The notes below the pieces were generated by a model. That model saw only the letters and a list, made by a program, of their open reading frames with translations, was not told where the DNA came from and did no database searches. A stretch of DNA of 64,000 nucleotides from Thalassococcus profundi (GTDB lineage: Bacteria > Pseudomonadota > Alphaproteobacteria > Rhodobacterales > Rhodobacteraceae), in contig NZ_QPMK01000002.1 of the NCBI RefSeq assembly GCF_003344785.1, positions 361,142 to 425,141 on the forward strand, read 5' to 3'. A program made the translations under genes and the position numbers. How positions within the stretch are numbered: position 1 is the stretch's first letter; each line of letters opens with the position of its first letter. Positions 54,170 through 63,885 of this stretch are shown here, piece after piece.

Positions 54170-55123
54170 TCAGACGTCCTCTGTCGTTTCGTCCTGCCGC
54201 GCCAGCGACACCAGAGAGACCTGCCCCGACGTCCCGGTCTTGGCATAGAGATTGCGGAGGTGCGTGCGCACCGTGGCGATCGACAGGCCCAGCGTCTCGG
54301 CGATAGTCTTGGGATTGTGACCGTGACTAAGCAGGCGGCACACCCCCAATTCCGACCGCGTGAGGCCATACGGGTTGGAGACGTGGAACAGCGTCTGTTC
54401 GGACGCCGGCGGCGCGCCGCGACGGCGACGTTCTTCGGCGATCATCGCGTCGATCAATCCGGGGGTCTTCAGCGCCCAGACATCGGCCATCGCGTTGGTC
54501 ACGATGATCGACGGAATCTCGGCGCTGCGGACCGGCGCCGTTTCAAAGCTGATTTCCATAAAATCGCAGCGGTCGTCGATCCGCTCCAGGACGATCAGGC
54601 TGATCTCGATGAGGCCGCGATGGCCCTGCCGTTCCCGCGCCGCCTCGCTCGCCGCGAATGCGGGCTCTTTCGACAGCTCGGTCGCGCGCCAGATCGTGCC
54701 GGGCATCATCCTGTCCGCGTGATGCTGCAAGGCGTACTGCGCCAGACGCCGGGACACGGTGGCCTTGGTTCCCGGCGCGCCCAGAAGGTTGACACCGCAG
54801 ATCAGGTCGGCCCGTCCGGTCGTCACGTCGATGCGGAAGGCCGACACACTGTACGCGCCGGTCTGATGTGCCGCGGTCTCGAGAACCTCGGCCATTTCGT
54901 AGCGCCCGGTGAGGGCGCCCATCCAGTCGGTAACCAGCGCAAACGACCGCGCCAGCCTGCAATGCAGATCGGACGCGCCCTCGAAGGGCAGCACGTCAAC
55001 GCGTCGACGGTATCCTCTGGTGGGCATCGTTTTCACCAAACCTCGGCCCGCGAGACGCGCCAGGACCGCGGACCATTCAACAGAACAGGTATCTTTGCCG
55101 TAGCTATCTCTGAAGGAAACCAT
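54170..55123 (-). CDS. LuxR-family regulator divergent from the tad operon
   Basis: A 317-residue protein from ATG 55123; the frame is open to an ATG at 55210, and an internal ATG at 55027 is also possible, so the start is uncertain. The C-terminal ~65 residues are a LuxR/GerE helix-turn-helix: 'LTRSELGVCRLLSHGHNPKT' then 'ETLGLSIATVRTHLRNLYAK'. The N-terminal ~230 residues show no clear PAS, GAF, autoinducer or receiver motif. It lies divergent to flp, with a 232-bp gap that includes a perfect palindrome, so control of the tad pilus is likely though inferred. Confidence 0.82.
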   Translation of the reverse strand: MVSFRDSYGKDTCSVEWSAVLARLAGRGLVKTMPTRGYRRRVDVLPFEGASDLHCRLARSFALVTDWMGALTGRYEMAEVLETAAHQTGAYSVSAFRIDVTTGRADLICGVNLLGAPGTKATVSRRLAQYALQHHADRMMPGTIWRATELSKEPAFAASEAARERQGHRGLIEISLIVLERIDDRCDFMEISFETAPVRSAEIPSIIVTNAMADVWALKTPGLIDAMIAEERRRRGAPPASEQTLFHVSNPYGLTRSELGVCRLLSHGHNPKTIAETLGLSIATVRTHLRNLYAKTGTSGQVSLVSLARQDETTEDV

Positions 55124-55179
55124 GCGGGGCGGGTCTTGACCAGCCCCTAGAGCGGCCTCAGCCGTGCAACGCGTCAGGA

Positions 55180-55191
55180 CTATGGCCATAG
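55180..55191. promoter_or_regulatory. Palindrome between the LuxR-type and flp genes
   Basis: CTATGGCCATAG is a perfect 12-base palindrome between the divergent LuxR-type regulator and flp. Its place just upstream of the regulator makes it a candidate operator, perhaps autoregulatory. If the regulator starts at 55210 it would be inside that gene, so the assignment is weak. Confidence 0.35.
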
Positions 55192-55355
55192 AGACGCAAC
55201 TTTGCCCCAATCTTACCTCTTTTTATCATCCATCTGAGCGACGAAGGCCTGGTTAATAGTCGGTAAGTTCTTCTCATCAGGTCCGAACAGCCCGGACAGG
55301 ACAGACACGTAACCCGCAGACATTCCCTGCGATCCTACCTTGAAGGACAGACACC

Positions 55356-55550
55356 ATGACCACCCTCACCAAACTTCTTTCCCGTTTCAAATCCGACGAA
55401 GACGGCGCCACGCTGGTCGAGTACGGCATCGCGCTCGGCCTCGCCGTGACCCTGGGCGCAGGCGCCCTGCTGACCCTGTCGGGCGACGTCGGCGCAACCA
55501 TGGGCGCCGCCAGCGAAGCCATGCCGGTGCAGGCCGCTGCCGGCAGCTAA
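55356..55550 (+). CDS. flp: Flp/Fap-type pilin
   Basis: A 64-residue prepilin starting at ATG 55356 after GAAGGACAG. 'FKSDEDGATLVEYGIALGLA' is the class IVb pilin cleavage region: processing after Gly, then a hydrophobic core starting ATLVEYG with the conserved Glu at +5. The hydrophobic helix continues to ~residue 45. It is the major pilin of the Tad system, likely highly transcribed; the ~115-bp gap before the next gene may set a different expression level. Confidence 0.95.
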   Translation: MTTLTKLLSRFKSDEDGATLVEYGIALGLAVTLGAGALLTLSGDVGATMGAASEAMPVQAAAGS

Positions 55551-55664
55551 GCCCCGCCTACCAAGTCTTTACGAGTACCCGAACAGTGCGAGTACCGCTC
55601 CTCCCGGCCGACATCGTCGCGACCGGGCGGAGCCCCCTCTGCCTCCCATCTTCGAAGGTTCCCG

Positions 55665-57110
55665 ATGCGTCCCCGCCCGCTTTGCCATTTCAGATCATCC
55701 GAATCCGGCGCGATCCTGGTCTTCTGGGGCTTCGCGCTGGCGGCGATGCTGGGCCTTGCCGCGCTGGTGGTGGATGCGGGACGTCTGTCGACCAGCCAGT
55801 CCGAACTGCAATCCTATGCCGACTCCGTCAGCCTGGCCGCGGCGGCCGAACTTGACGGCGCCCCCGATGCCATCGACCGCGCCCGCGTCGCGGCACAGAC
55901 CCTGATCACCGACAGCCAGACCTACGCCGACGGCGGCGCAGCTCTGGATGCCGATGACATCACCCTGACCTTCTACCGCGACAGCGGTGCCGGATTTCAG
56001 CGTACCGCCGCGCAGGTCACAACCGTCCCCGCGCAGGCGCGCTACGTCGAAGTGCGCGTCGCCGAACGCCGGGTGAGCCTGCCCTTTGCCGCCGCCATGG
56101 CGGCGCTGCGCGACACCGCTTTCGTCGACGACACCGTTCAAGCGACCTCGGTCGCGCAGTTCAATGTCGAAGCCTGCGACGTCTCTCCGCTTGCCGTGTG
56201 CCTGCCGGACGTGAACTTTTCGGCGCAGACCGCCGTGGGCACATCCTTGTCTCTGGGCGCCAATGTCTCGGCCAGCGTGACCCTGCCGGGCGATCTGATC
56301 GCCGTCGACACGCTGTCGTCGCTTCTGGACGGCCTGTCGGTCTGCCTGGGGCTCAGCGGCGGCGCGCTCGACGCCTGCCTCCTGGCGGCGCAGCAGCCCG
56401 AGACCGCCTGCCGCGGCAGTTCCGGCCTGACCATTTCAGCGGATGTGCAGGCGCAGGACATTCTCGACGCCGTGAACACACGCTTCGGCATTTTCGACGG
56501 GCTGACCTCGGCCCTTGCCGGAAACGACGACTTTCCCGTGGCACCCAGCCTTCTTGGCGGTGTCCTGAGCGCCACGGGGCTCTGCACGCCAGGGAATGTG
56601 GCGCCAGAGCAGCTCGGTCTGCCGCTGGACGATTGCTTTGCCGCCGGGACCTGCTCGGTTCAGGGCAACGGCAGCTGGCAGGCCGGGCGGGACGCCTATA
56701 TCGCTGCCCACTACGACGGCACCGACCCCTTCCCGAACGCCAGCACGCGGTTCGAGTTCTACCAGGCCGAAGTCGCCGCGAGCATCGGCCCGGCCCCGTC
56801 GTCCGGCGGGTCCTCCGGCGGTCTGGTCGGCGGTCTCTTGGGCGGCGTCACCGGCGCGCTGCTGCCACAGCTTTGCGTGCCGCCGACGCCCGCCGACCCA
56901 ACCCGCCGGCTGATGGTGCTGGCCGGTGTCGACTGCAGCAATGCGTCCAACGGCGCGCTGCCGCCGGTGCGGCAGTTCCTCGAGGTTTTCGTGCTGGGCC
57001 CGGGCGAAGACGGCCTGCTGAACGTCGAGGTCACCGCTTGTCTCGGCGGCTCCTGCGGCAACGGCAACCTCGATACCCAGGTGCAGGATGTCGTGAGGCT
57101 GGTCGAATGA
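55665..57110 (+). CDS. TadG-like pseudopilin/adhesin
   Basis: A 481-residue protein with an N-terminal membrane helix 'GAILVFWGFALAAMLGLAAL' and the TadG-type 'VVDAGRLSTSQSELQSYADS', characteristic of TadE/TadG-like proteins with a large extracytoplasmic domain. There are many Cys ('CDVSPLAVCLPDVN', 'CRGSSG', 'CTPGN', 'CFAAGTC'), probably disulphides, and a Ser/Gly-rich stretch near 370-390. It probably sits in the envelope and helps pilus assembly or adhesion. It overlaps the next gene by 4 bp. Confidence 0.85.
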   Translation: MRPRPLCHFRSSESGAILVFWGFALAAMLGLAALVVDAGRLSTSQSELQSYADSVSLAAAAELDGAPDAIDRARVAAQTLITDSQTYADGGAALDADDITLTFYRDSGAGFQRTAAQVTTVPAQARYVEVRVAERRVSLPFAAAMAALRDTAFVDDTVQATSVAQFNVEACDVSPLAVCLPDVNFSAQTAVGTSLSLGANVSASVTLPGDLIAVDTLSSLLDGLSVCLGLSGGALDACLLAAQQPETACRGSSGLTISADVQAQDILDAVNTRFGIFDGLTSALAGNDDFPVAPSLLGGVLSATGLCTPGNVAPEQLGLPLDDCFAAGTCSVQGNGSWQAGRDAYIAAHYDGTDPFPNASTRFEFYQAEVAASIGPAPSSGGSSGGLVGGLLGGVTGALLPQLCVPPTPADPTRRLMVLAGVDCSNASNGALPPVRQFLEVFVLGPGEDGLLNVEVTACLGGSCGNGNLDTQVQDVVRLVE

Positions 57111-57598
57111 TCCGCCGCCTGTCCCTGCGCGCCGTCCGGCGCGACGAAGACGGCGCGGCGCTGGTCGAATTCGCCCTGCTGCTGCCGACCTTCCTTCTGT
57201 TTCTCGGCATCGCCATCGAGGGCGGCCGTACCTTCTGGTCCTACCAGACCACCATCACCGGCGTCCGCGACGCCGCACGGTTCCTGAGCCGTGCCGCCCC
57301 GCAGGACATCTGCGCTGGCGGCGGCAGCCTGGGCGGCTGGAACGCCCGGCTGACCGACATCGTGCGCAACACCCAGGGCGGCGGCACCCTGTTCCCCAGC
57401 AGCATCCGCATCGACGGCGTGACCGCGACGCTGGACTGCGACGCCGGCAGCTTTCGCGGCGGTGCCGCCCCGGTGGCCACGGTCACGGCGGTGCTGCAGA
57501 TCGACTACCCCTTCGCCGGGCTTTTCAGCATGGTCGGCGCGGCCCCGGCCAACGTGACCACCGTGGTCACCGACCGCACGCGGATCCTCGGCGCATGA
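57107..57598 (+). CDS. TadE-like pseudopilin
   Basis: A 163-residue protein; ATG at 57107 overlaps the upstream stop by 4 bp. 'RRDEDGAALVEFALLLPTFL' is the TadE prepilin-type motif (cleavage after Gly, conserved Glu at +5). The rest is a short periplasmic domain with two Cys. It is a minor pseudopilin of the Tad machine. The frame upstream of 57107 is inside tadG and not coding. Confidence 0.88.
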   Translation: MIRRLSLRAVRRDEDGAALVEFALLLPTFLLFLGIAIEGGRTFWSYQTTITGVRDAARFLSRAAPQDICAGGGSLGGWNARLTDIVRNTQGGGTLFPSSIRIDGVTATLDCDAGSFRGGAAPVATVTAVLQIDYPFAGLFSMVGAAPANVTTVVTDRTRILGA

Positions 57599-58218
57599 TC
57601 CGCGCCGCGCGTCATATCACCCGCGTCTGGCGCGATGAGGCCGGCACCGTGCTGGTCGAACTGGCTGTCGTGCTGGGCCTTTTCGTGCTGATGGTCTTCG
57701 GCGTGATCGATTTCGGGCGCCTCGGGTTTTCCTATGTGCTGGCCGAAAAGGCGACCGAAACCGCCGCGCGGATGGCCGTCGTGCGTCCGGCGATCTGCCA
57801 GAATGTCGCCCCCGTGGTGCGCCGGACCCTGCTCGGCACGCTGAACCTGTCGGTGCGCAACGGCACCCGCTGCTCGGATGCCCCGGGCGTTTGCCGTGCG
57901 CCCGCGACGGTCACCTGCACCGGCAGCGCCGGGCAGCCGCAGGCCGCCGCGATCCTCACGCAGATCGCCGCTCTGCTGCCGGTGGGAGCCGGTCCCGAAA
58001 ATCTGCGCTTCACCTACAGCTACGACCCGGACCTCAACCGCGTCGGCGCGCCCTATGCGCCCATCGTCACGGTCGAGATCACCGATCTGGAATACCAGTT
58101 CATCTCGCCGCTCGGCGCCTTCGTGGCGCTGGCCGGGGGCACCGACGACGGACGCCTCGGCACCGCCTTCGCCTTTCCCTCCATGAGCGCATCGCTCCCC
58201 GCCGAAGACCTGAAGTAA
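57595..58218 (+). CDS. Second TadE-like pseudopilin
   Basis: A 207-residue protein overlapping the previous gene by 4 bp. The TadE motif is 'WRDEAGTVLVELAVVLGLFV', followed by 'DFGRLGFSYVLAEKATETAA', and a domain with five Cys. It is a paralogue of the preceding TadE-like protein; pairs of TadE-type minor pilins are common in tad loci. Confidence 0.86.
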   Translation: MIRAARHITRVWRDEAGTVLVELAVVLGLFVLMVFGVIDFGRLGFSYVLAEKATETAARMAVVRPAICQNVAPVVRRTLLGTLNLSVRNGTRCSDAPGVCRAPATVTCTGSAGQPQAAAILTQIAALLPVGAGPENLRFTYSYDPDLNRVGAPYAPIVTVEITDLEYQFISPLGAFVALAGGTDDGRLGTAFAFPSMSASLPAEDLK

Positions 58219-58228
58219 GGACACTGCC

Positions 58229-59646
58229 ATGACCTATGCCTTCTCCGAACTCGATCTCGACCAGCACGGCGAGGACGCAACCCCCGTCATCGCGCGGATG
58301 CAGGTCTTTGTGGTCGCGCCGCAGCCCGCGGTCGCGCAGCGCATCCGGGCGTCCCTGGGGACCGACGAGATGATCGACGTGCAGGTCTTTCACAGCGACC
58401 TCACGCGACTGGTGCTGGACGATACAGCAGACTGGGGCACTTGCGATTTCCTGATGGTCCATGTGACCGCGGAGGACAGCAGCGTCATGGCGGCGATCCA
58501 TTGCCTGACCTCCCGGCCCGGCGTGCGGATGCATTGCGTCGCGATGGTCAACGGCCCGGTGCCGCAGACCCTCGAAGCCCGGTTGCTGAGCGCCGGGGTA
58601 TCCCGCGTGCTGCCCTTGCCCGCGATCAAGGAGCCGGCAGCAGAGACCTCTGCCACCCCGCCGAAACCTGCCGACACAGCTGCGGCACCTGCGACCTCAC
58701 GGCTGCACCTTTCGGAGACAGCGGCGGATCGCCTTGCCGGGATGCTCGAAGCGGCCCCCGCGCCGGAGTATCAGGACAGCCCTGCGGCAGCCGAACCTGT
58801 GGCACCCGATGCCACGCCAGCCATCCCGGCACAGGCAGAGACACCCCGGCCGGCGCCCCGCACCCGTCCGGCAGACGAGGCAGAGGTCGGCGCCGGCCGC
58901 ATCACCACCGTCCTGCGCGCGCGGGGCGGCGCCGGGGCGTCGACGCTGGCCGTGAACCTCGCGCTCGACATCCTGCGCGAGGCCAAGTCGCCGCGCCGGG
59001 TCGCGCTGATCGACCTCGACATCCAGAACGGATCGGTCGGCGTGCTGCTCGACCTGCCGGATTCGGCGCCGATGTCCGCGCTGCTCTGCAACGCCGACAC
59101 GCCCGATGACAGCTTCCTCGACGCCGCGATGGCCCGGCATTCCAGCGGCATCGACGTGCTCGCTGCACCCGATATCTTCGCGCCGCTGACGGCCCTGACG
59201 CCCGACATGGTCGAGGCACTGATGCAGGCCCTGCAAAAGCGCTACGACCACATCATCGTCGACATGCCGCAGGCGATGCTGGACTGGATCGAACCGGTCT
59301 TCGAACGCGCGGTGCAGGCGCTGATCGTCACCGACACCTCGGTCCCCTCGATCAAGCGTACGCGCCGCCTGATCGACGTGCTGACCGAAGAACACATGAC
59401 CCTGACCGTGCAGGTGGTGATCAACAAGGAGCGCCGCCCGATGATCCTGTCGGATGCGCAGAAAGAAGCGGCGCGGCTGCTGGGCCGGCGGCTGGAACAC
59501 TGGATCCCGGACGATCCTGCCCGCGCCCGCAAGGCGCTGGATGCGGGCGTGCCGATGATCCAGAGCGGACCGAAGTCGCGCCCCGGCAAGGCGATCTCGG
59601 CGCTGTCCCAGACACTCTTTGCCCTGACCCGGACGGAGGCCAGCTG

Positions 59647-59647
<1 letters not shown>
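58229..59647 (+). CDS. TadZ/CpaE-type pilus localisation ATPase
   Basis: A 472-residue cytoplasmic protein. An N-terminal receiver-like domain (~20-135) is followed by a Pro/Ala-rich linker and a MinD/ParA-type domain from ~225. The Walker A is deviant, 'ARGGAGASTLAVNLAL', in which the usual Lys of GKT/S is replaced by Ala, as is typical of CpaE/TadZ proteins; 'VALIDLDIQNGSVGVLLDLP' and 'HIIVDMPQAM' complete the fold. It directs the Tad machine to its place in the cell. It overlaps tadA by one base (TGATG). Confidence 0.92.
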
Positions 59648-61062
<1,415 letters not shown>

Positions 61063-61063
61063 C

Positions 61064-62008
61064 ATGGGCATCGGACTGTTCTGGGCACTTCTGCTGGCCG
61101 CCTGCGCGCTGGTGCTGCCCGTGGCGCTGAAACTCATACTGACCGAAAGCTCGGCCGAGACCGAGCGCAAGCTGGCGCGGATGCGCAGCGCAGCACCCCG
61201 GATGACCGACACCGATCTGCTTTTGCTGCGCGCAGCCGAAGCCGACGGCGGCAGCAAGCAGCCGTTCCTGCGCGACATGCAGCGCATGACCGAAACGCTG
61301 GGACTTCCGGTGTCGGGCCGCGGCTTTCTGCTCTGCGTCGCCGTCGCGGCGCTGGCCTTTGGCATTCTGGCCTTCCTCGGTACAGGCTCCGCTCTGCTGG
61401 CGCTGGGTCTCGCGGGCAGTGTGGCGCTGACCGCCGTCGCCGTGCTGCGCGCACGGCATGCGGCCTATGTGGACAGGTTCGTGACCCAATTGCCCGACGC
61501 ACTCGACCTGATGATGCGCGGGCTGCGCATCGGCCATCCGATCAGTGCCACGATCTCGAACGTCGCCCGCACCATGCCCGACCCGATCGGCGCCGAATTC
61601 CGGGTGATCGAGAAAAAGATCGGCCACGGCGATTACCTTACCGACGCGCTGAGCGACCTTGCCGACAAGATCGACCAGGAGGACATGCACTACCTCGCCG
61701 TCAGCATCCGCATCCAGCACGGCACCGGCGGCAACCTGGCCGACATGCTGGCCACGCTGTCGGGCGTGATCCGGTCACGGATCATGCTGCGCCGCCGGGT
61801 TCGGGCGCTGTCTTCCGAGGGCCGCATCTCGTCTCTGCTGCTGTCGTCGCTGCCGCTGGTGATCTTCGGCGCCACCAGCCTGATGGCGCCGGACTACTAC
61901 GGCGCCGTCTCGGACGATCCTCTGTTCCTGCCCATTGCCTGCACCATCGTGGCGCTGGTCGTGGCCAATTTCCTCATCCTGCGCCGCCTGGTCAATTTCC
62001 AGGCCTGA
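61064..62008 (+). CDS. tadB: TadB inner-membrane platform protein
   Basis: A 314-residue type II secretion F-domain protein; ATG at 61064, 1 bp after the tadA stop. It has N-terminal helices, the central F domain ('LPDALDLMMRGLRIGHPISA' and 'VSIRIQHGTGGNLADMLATL'), and two C-terminal helices ('LFLPIACTIVALVVANFLIL'). With TadC it forms the inner-membrane platform on which TadA acts. Confidence 0.94.
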   Translation: MGIGLFWALLLAACALVLPVALKLILTESSAETERKLARMRSAAPRMTDTDLLLLRAAEADGGSKQPFLRDMQRMTETLGLPVSGRGFLLCVAVAALAFGILAFLGTGSALLALGLAGSVALTAVAVLRARHAAYVDRFVTQLPDALDLMMRGLRIGHPISATISNVARTMPDPIGAEFRVIEKKIGHGDYLTDALSDLADKIDQEDMHYLAVSIRIQHGTGGNLADMLATLSGVIRSRIMLRRRVRALSSEGRISSLLLSSLPLVIFGATSLMAPDYYGAVSDDPLFLPIACTIVALVVANFLILRRLVNFQA

Positions 62009-62029
62009 CCCCGAACCGGAGTGTTCCCC

Positions 62030-62998
62030 ATGATGCAGCTGCAAGACGGACTGTTCGCCGGCAACGCGCTTTACTACCTTGCGGCGCTGGCGCTCGTGCT
62101 GCTGGTGTCGGGCGGTGTCGGCTTTCTCGCGCAGCGCGACAGGCCGGCGGCACGGATGCGGGGGCTTGCGGTGCGGCACGGCGGGCCCGGCGGCCCGAGC
62201 CTTGCCAAGATCGCCGAGGAAACGCCCCGCGGTCTGGCGCGCGCGCTGATCCCCGAGGACCCGTCAGAGCGCGCGCAGATCCAGTTCCAGCTCGCCAAGG
62301 TCGGGTTCACCCATGCCCGCGCGGTGCAGCATTTCTTTGTCCTGCGGCTGGCGCTTGCGGTGTTGCCGCCGGTCCTGGTCTTCGGCACATTCGCGCTGGC
62401 CCGCGCCGGGCTGCTGCCCGCCGACGCCGCCCGCGCCGTGCTCGATTTTCCCCGCATCGGACTGATGCAGATCGCCGCCGTCGGCACCGCGGCGGGCTTC
62501 TACGGGCCCAGCTACCTGCTCAAGTCCCGCATCGCCGCGCGGCAGAACCGCATCCGCAAGGCCTTTCCCAACGCCATGGACCTGTTGCAGATCTCGGTCG
62601 AGGCCGGCCTTGGCCTCGACGCCGCGATGAGCCGCGTGGGATCTGAGATCCACAAGGTGTCGCCCGAGATCGCCTACGAGTTCCTCACCCTCCAGAACGA
62701 GATCGGCGCCGGGCGCGACCGCGAGGCGGCGATGTTCGACATGGCCGAACGCATGGGCGTCGAAGAGGCCAAGAGCTTTGCCCTTGTCATCATCCAGTCG
62801 CTGCAATTCGGCACCAGCCTGACCACAGCGCTGAAATCCTACGCGAAAGAGATGCGCGAGTACCGCGAACTGGCCGCACAGGAAAAGGCCAACCGCCTGC
62901 CGGTGCAGATGTCGGTGGTGATGTCCTTCCTGATGCTGCCGGCGCTGTTCCTGATCACCCTCACGCCGATCATCATCCGGTACATGGCGATCTACTGA
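62030..62998 (+). CDS. tadC: TadC inner-membrane platform protein
   Basis: A 322-residue F-domain protein. ATG at 62030 has CCGGAG about 9 bases upstream; a GTG at 62021 in the same frame is an alternative. Motifs are 'FPNAMDLLQISVEAGLGLDA' and 'LVIIQSLQFGTSLTTALKSY', with helices at both ends and a final 'FLITLTPIIIRYMAIY'. It is the last tad gene seen in the window; neither secretin, CpaB/RcpC, prepilin peptidase nor TadD is present here. Confidence 0.94.
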   Translation: MMQLQDGLFAGNALYYLAALALVLLVSGGVGFLAQRDRPAARMRGLAVRHGGPGGPSLAKIAEETPRGLARALIPEDPSERAQIQFQLAKVGFTHARAVQHFFVLRLALAVLPPVLVFGTFALARAGLLPADAARAVLDFPRIGLMQIAAVGTAAGFYGPSYLLKSRIAARQNRIRKAFPNAMDLLQISVEAGLGLDAAMSRVGSEIHKVSPEIAYEFLTLQNEIGAGRDREAAMFDMAERMGVEEAKSFALVIIQSLQFGTSLTTALKSYAKEMREYRELAAQEKANRLPVQMSVVMSFLMLPALFLITLTPIIIRYMAIY

Positions 62999-63314
62999 GG
63001 ATATCCGGATCGCCCGCCGCCCGCGGCGTCGCAGTACCGCTGCGGGCCGTTCGCGTCGGTCAGCAGGAGCGGCGTTCGAAGAACGTCTCGCATCGCATCC
63101 GTCCGACGCTCTGATACGAGATTTTCCGACGCAAAAAGTGCCGGTTCGCGGAAAGGTGGTGCCGCTGAAGGGCACCAACCTATTGTTTTTATTGAATCTA
63201 GTTTGTCTATTTTTGCGATCAATCCCCTTAAAATATAGGTAAGACTGTCCTTACATGTCTTGTCTTGTCCGTCCCCATCCACTAGCTTCGGGTGGATATT
63301 TAGGGGGATGAGAA
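62999..63314. other. Gene-free interval between tad operon and integrase
   Basis: About 316 bp with no supported gene. The first two thirds are GC-rich; the last third (from 63181) is AT-rich, unlike the rest of the window, with a possible -10 (TAAAATAT near 63229) ahead of the integrase start. I see a terminator-like hairpin but no tRNA or other obvious attachment-site gene. A change in base composition here fits the edge of a mobile element. Confidence 0.7.
63155..63190 (+). terminator. Putative terminator of the tad operon
   Basis: GGTGCC / GGCACC with a 7-base loop, extended by GGT/ACC with a bulge, followed by TATTGTTTTTA. It is ~160 bp beyond the tadC stop on the same strand. Confidence 0.6.
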
Positions 63315-63539
63315 GTGCGGGCAAAAAGCAGGCTGACCACGGCCTTTATAAAAACTGCCCCCGTCGGCAAACACTGTGATGGCGCTGGCCTTTGGCTGGT
63401 GAAGCGGGAGGATGGTGGGGCGCAATGGGTGCTTCGCGTGACGGTGCACGGACGGCGACGCGAAATGGGCTTGGGTGGTTTTCCTGCCCTCGGGTTGGCA
63501 GACGCTCGAAAGCTGGCAGAGCGCTGGCGAAATGTGGCT
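63315..63539 (+). pseudogene. Tyrosine integrase of the DUF4102 type, cut off by an IS insertion
   Basis: A GTG at 63315 with AGGGGG about 8 bases upstream starts a protein whose first 75 residues match the N-terminal arm-DNA-binding (DUF4102) domain of P4-type phage and island integrases: 'KTAPVGKHCDGAGLWLVKRE', 'WVLRVTVHGRRREMGLGGFP' and 'ADARKLAERWRN'. The family typically continues ~320 residues with the catalytic Arg-His-Arg-Tyr domain. Here the homology stops at 'RWRNVA' and the reading frame enters the left end of an IS3-family element, with a stop nine codons on (63569). The 3' part, if still present, lies beyond the window. Confidence 0.85.
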
Positions 63540-63606
63540 TGGAGTGCCCCCACTGAAGTGGTCCACTAACTGGGATAGTATTATCCCGTTTCAGGAGGAC
63601 CATGTG

Positions 63607-63885
63607 ATGGCTGGAAAGCGAGACAAGCCCGAAGAGATTGTGCTGAAGCTGCGGCAGGTTGAAGTTCTGCAAGGTCAAGGCAGCTCGATTGCGGAAGCCG
63701 TGCGCCAGATCGGGGTGACGCAGCAGACCTATTACCGTTGGCGCAAAGAATATGGCGGCATGAGCCGGGACCAGCTCAAACGGCTGAAGCAGCTTGAGAC
63801 CGAGAATACGCGGCTCAGGCGTGCGGTTTCGGATCTGACGCTGGACAAGATGATCCTGACCGAGGCCGCCCGGGGAAACTTCTGA
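63607..63885 (+). CDS. IS3-family transposase OrfA
   Basis: A 92-residue DNA-binding protein; ATG at 63607 with CAGGAGGACC upstream. It has a helix-turn-helix ('SSIAEAVRQIGVTQQTYYRW', then 'RKEYGGMS') and a leucine-zipper-like coiled coil ('LKRLKQLETENTRLRRAVSD'), the usual OrfA architecture. Just before its stop codon is the slippery heptamer that leads to OrfAB. The reading frame is open upstream into the integrase remnant, but the RBS supports this start. Confidence 0.93.
   Translation: MAGKRDKPEEIVLKLRQVEVLQGQGSSIAEAVRQIGVTQQTYYRWRKEYGGMSRDQLKRLKQLETENTRLRRAVSDLTLDKMILTEAARGNF
63873..63879 (+). other. Programmed -1 frameshift site of the IS3-family element
   Basis: G GGA AAC in the orfA frame fits the X-XXY-YYZ slippery rule (X=G, Y=A, Z=C). 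Slipping one base back gives GGG AAA and enters the orfB frame, where the protein continues 'KLLSPARRRRC'. The orfA stop TGA is 4 bases after the heptamer. Confidence 0.85.

Noticed and set aside
62999..63314. A tRNA or tmRNA as attachment site of the integrase
   Set aside because: I looked for a cloverleaf or a TTCGA-type T-loop with matching stems and found only isolated similarity (GTTCGAAGAAC), with no acceptor stem.
62992..63324. A 110-codon minus-strand frame between tadC and the integrase
   Set aside because: No RBS, no homology, and it crosses the AT-rich segment and the hairpin; likely non-coding.
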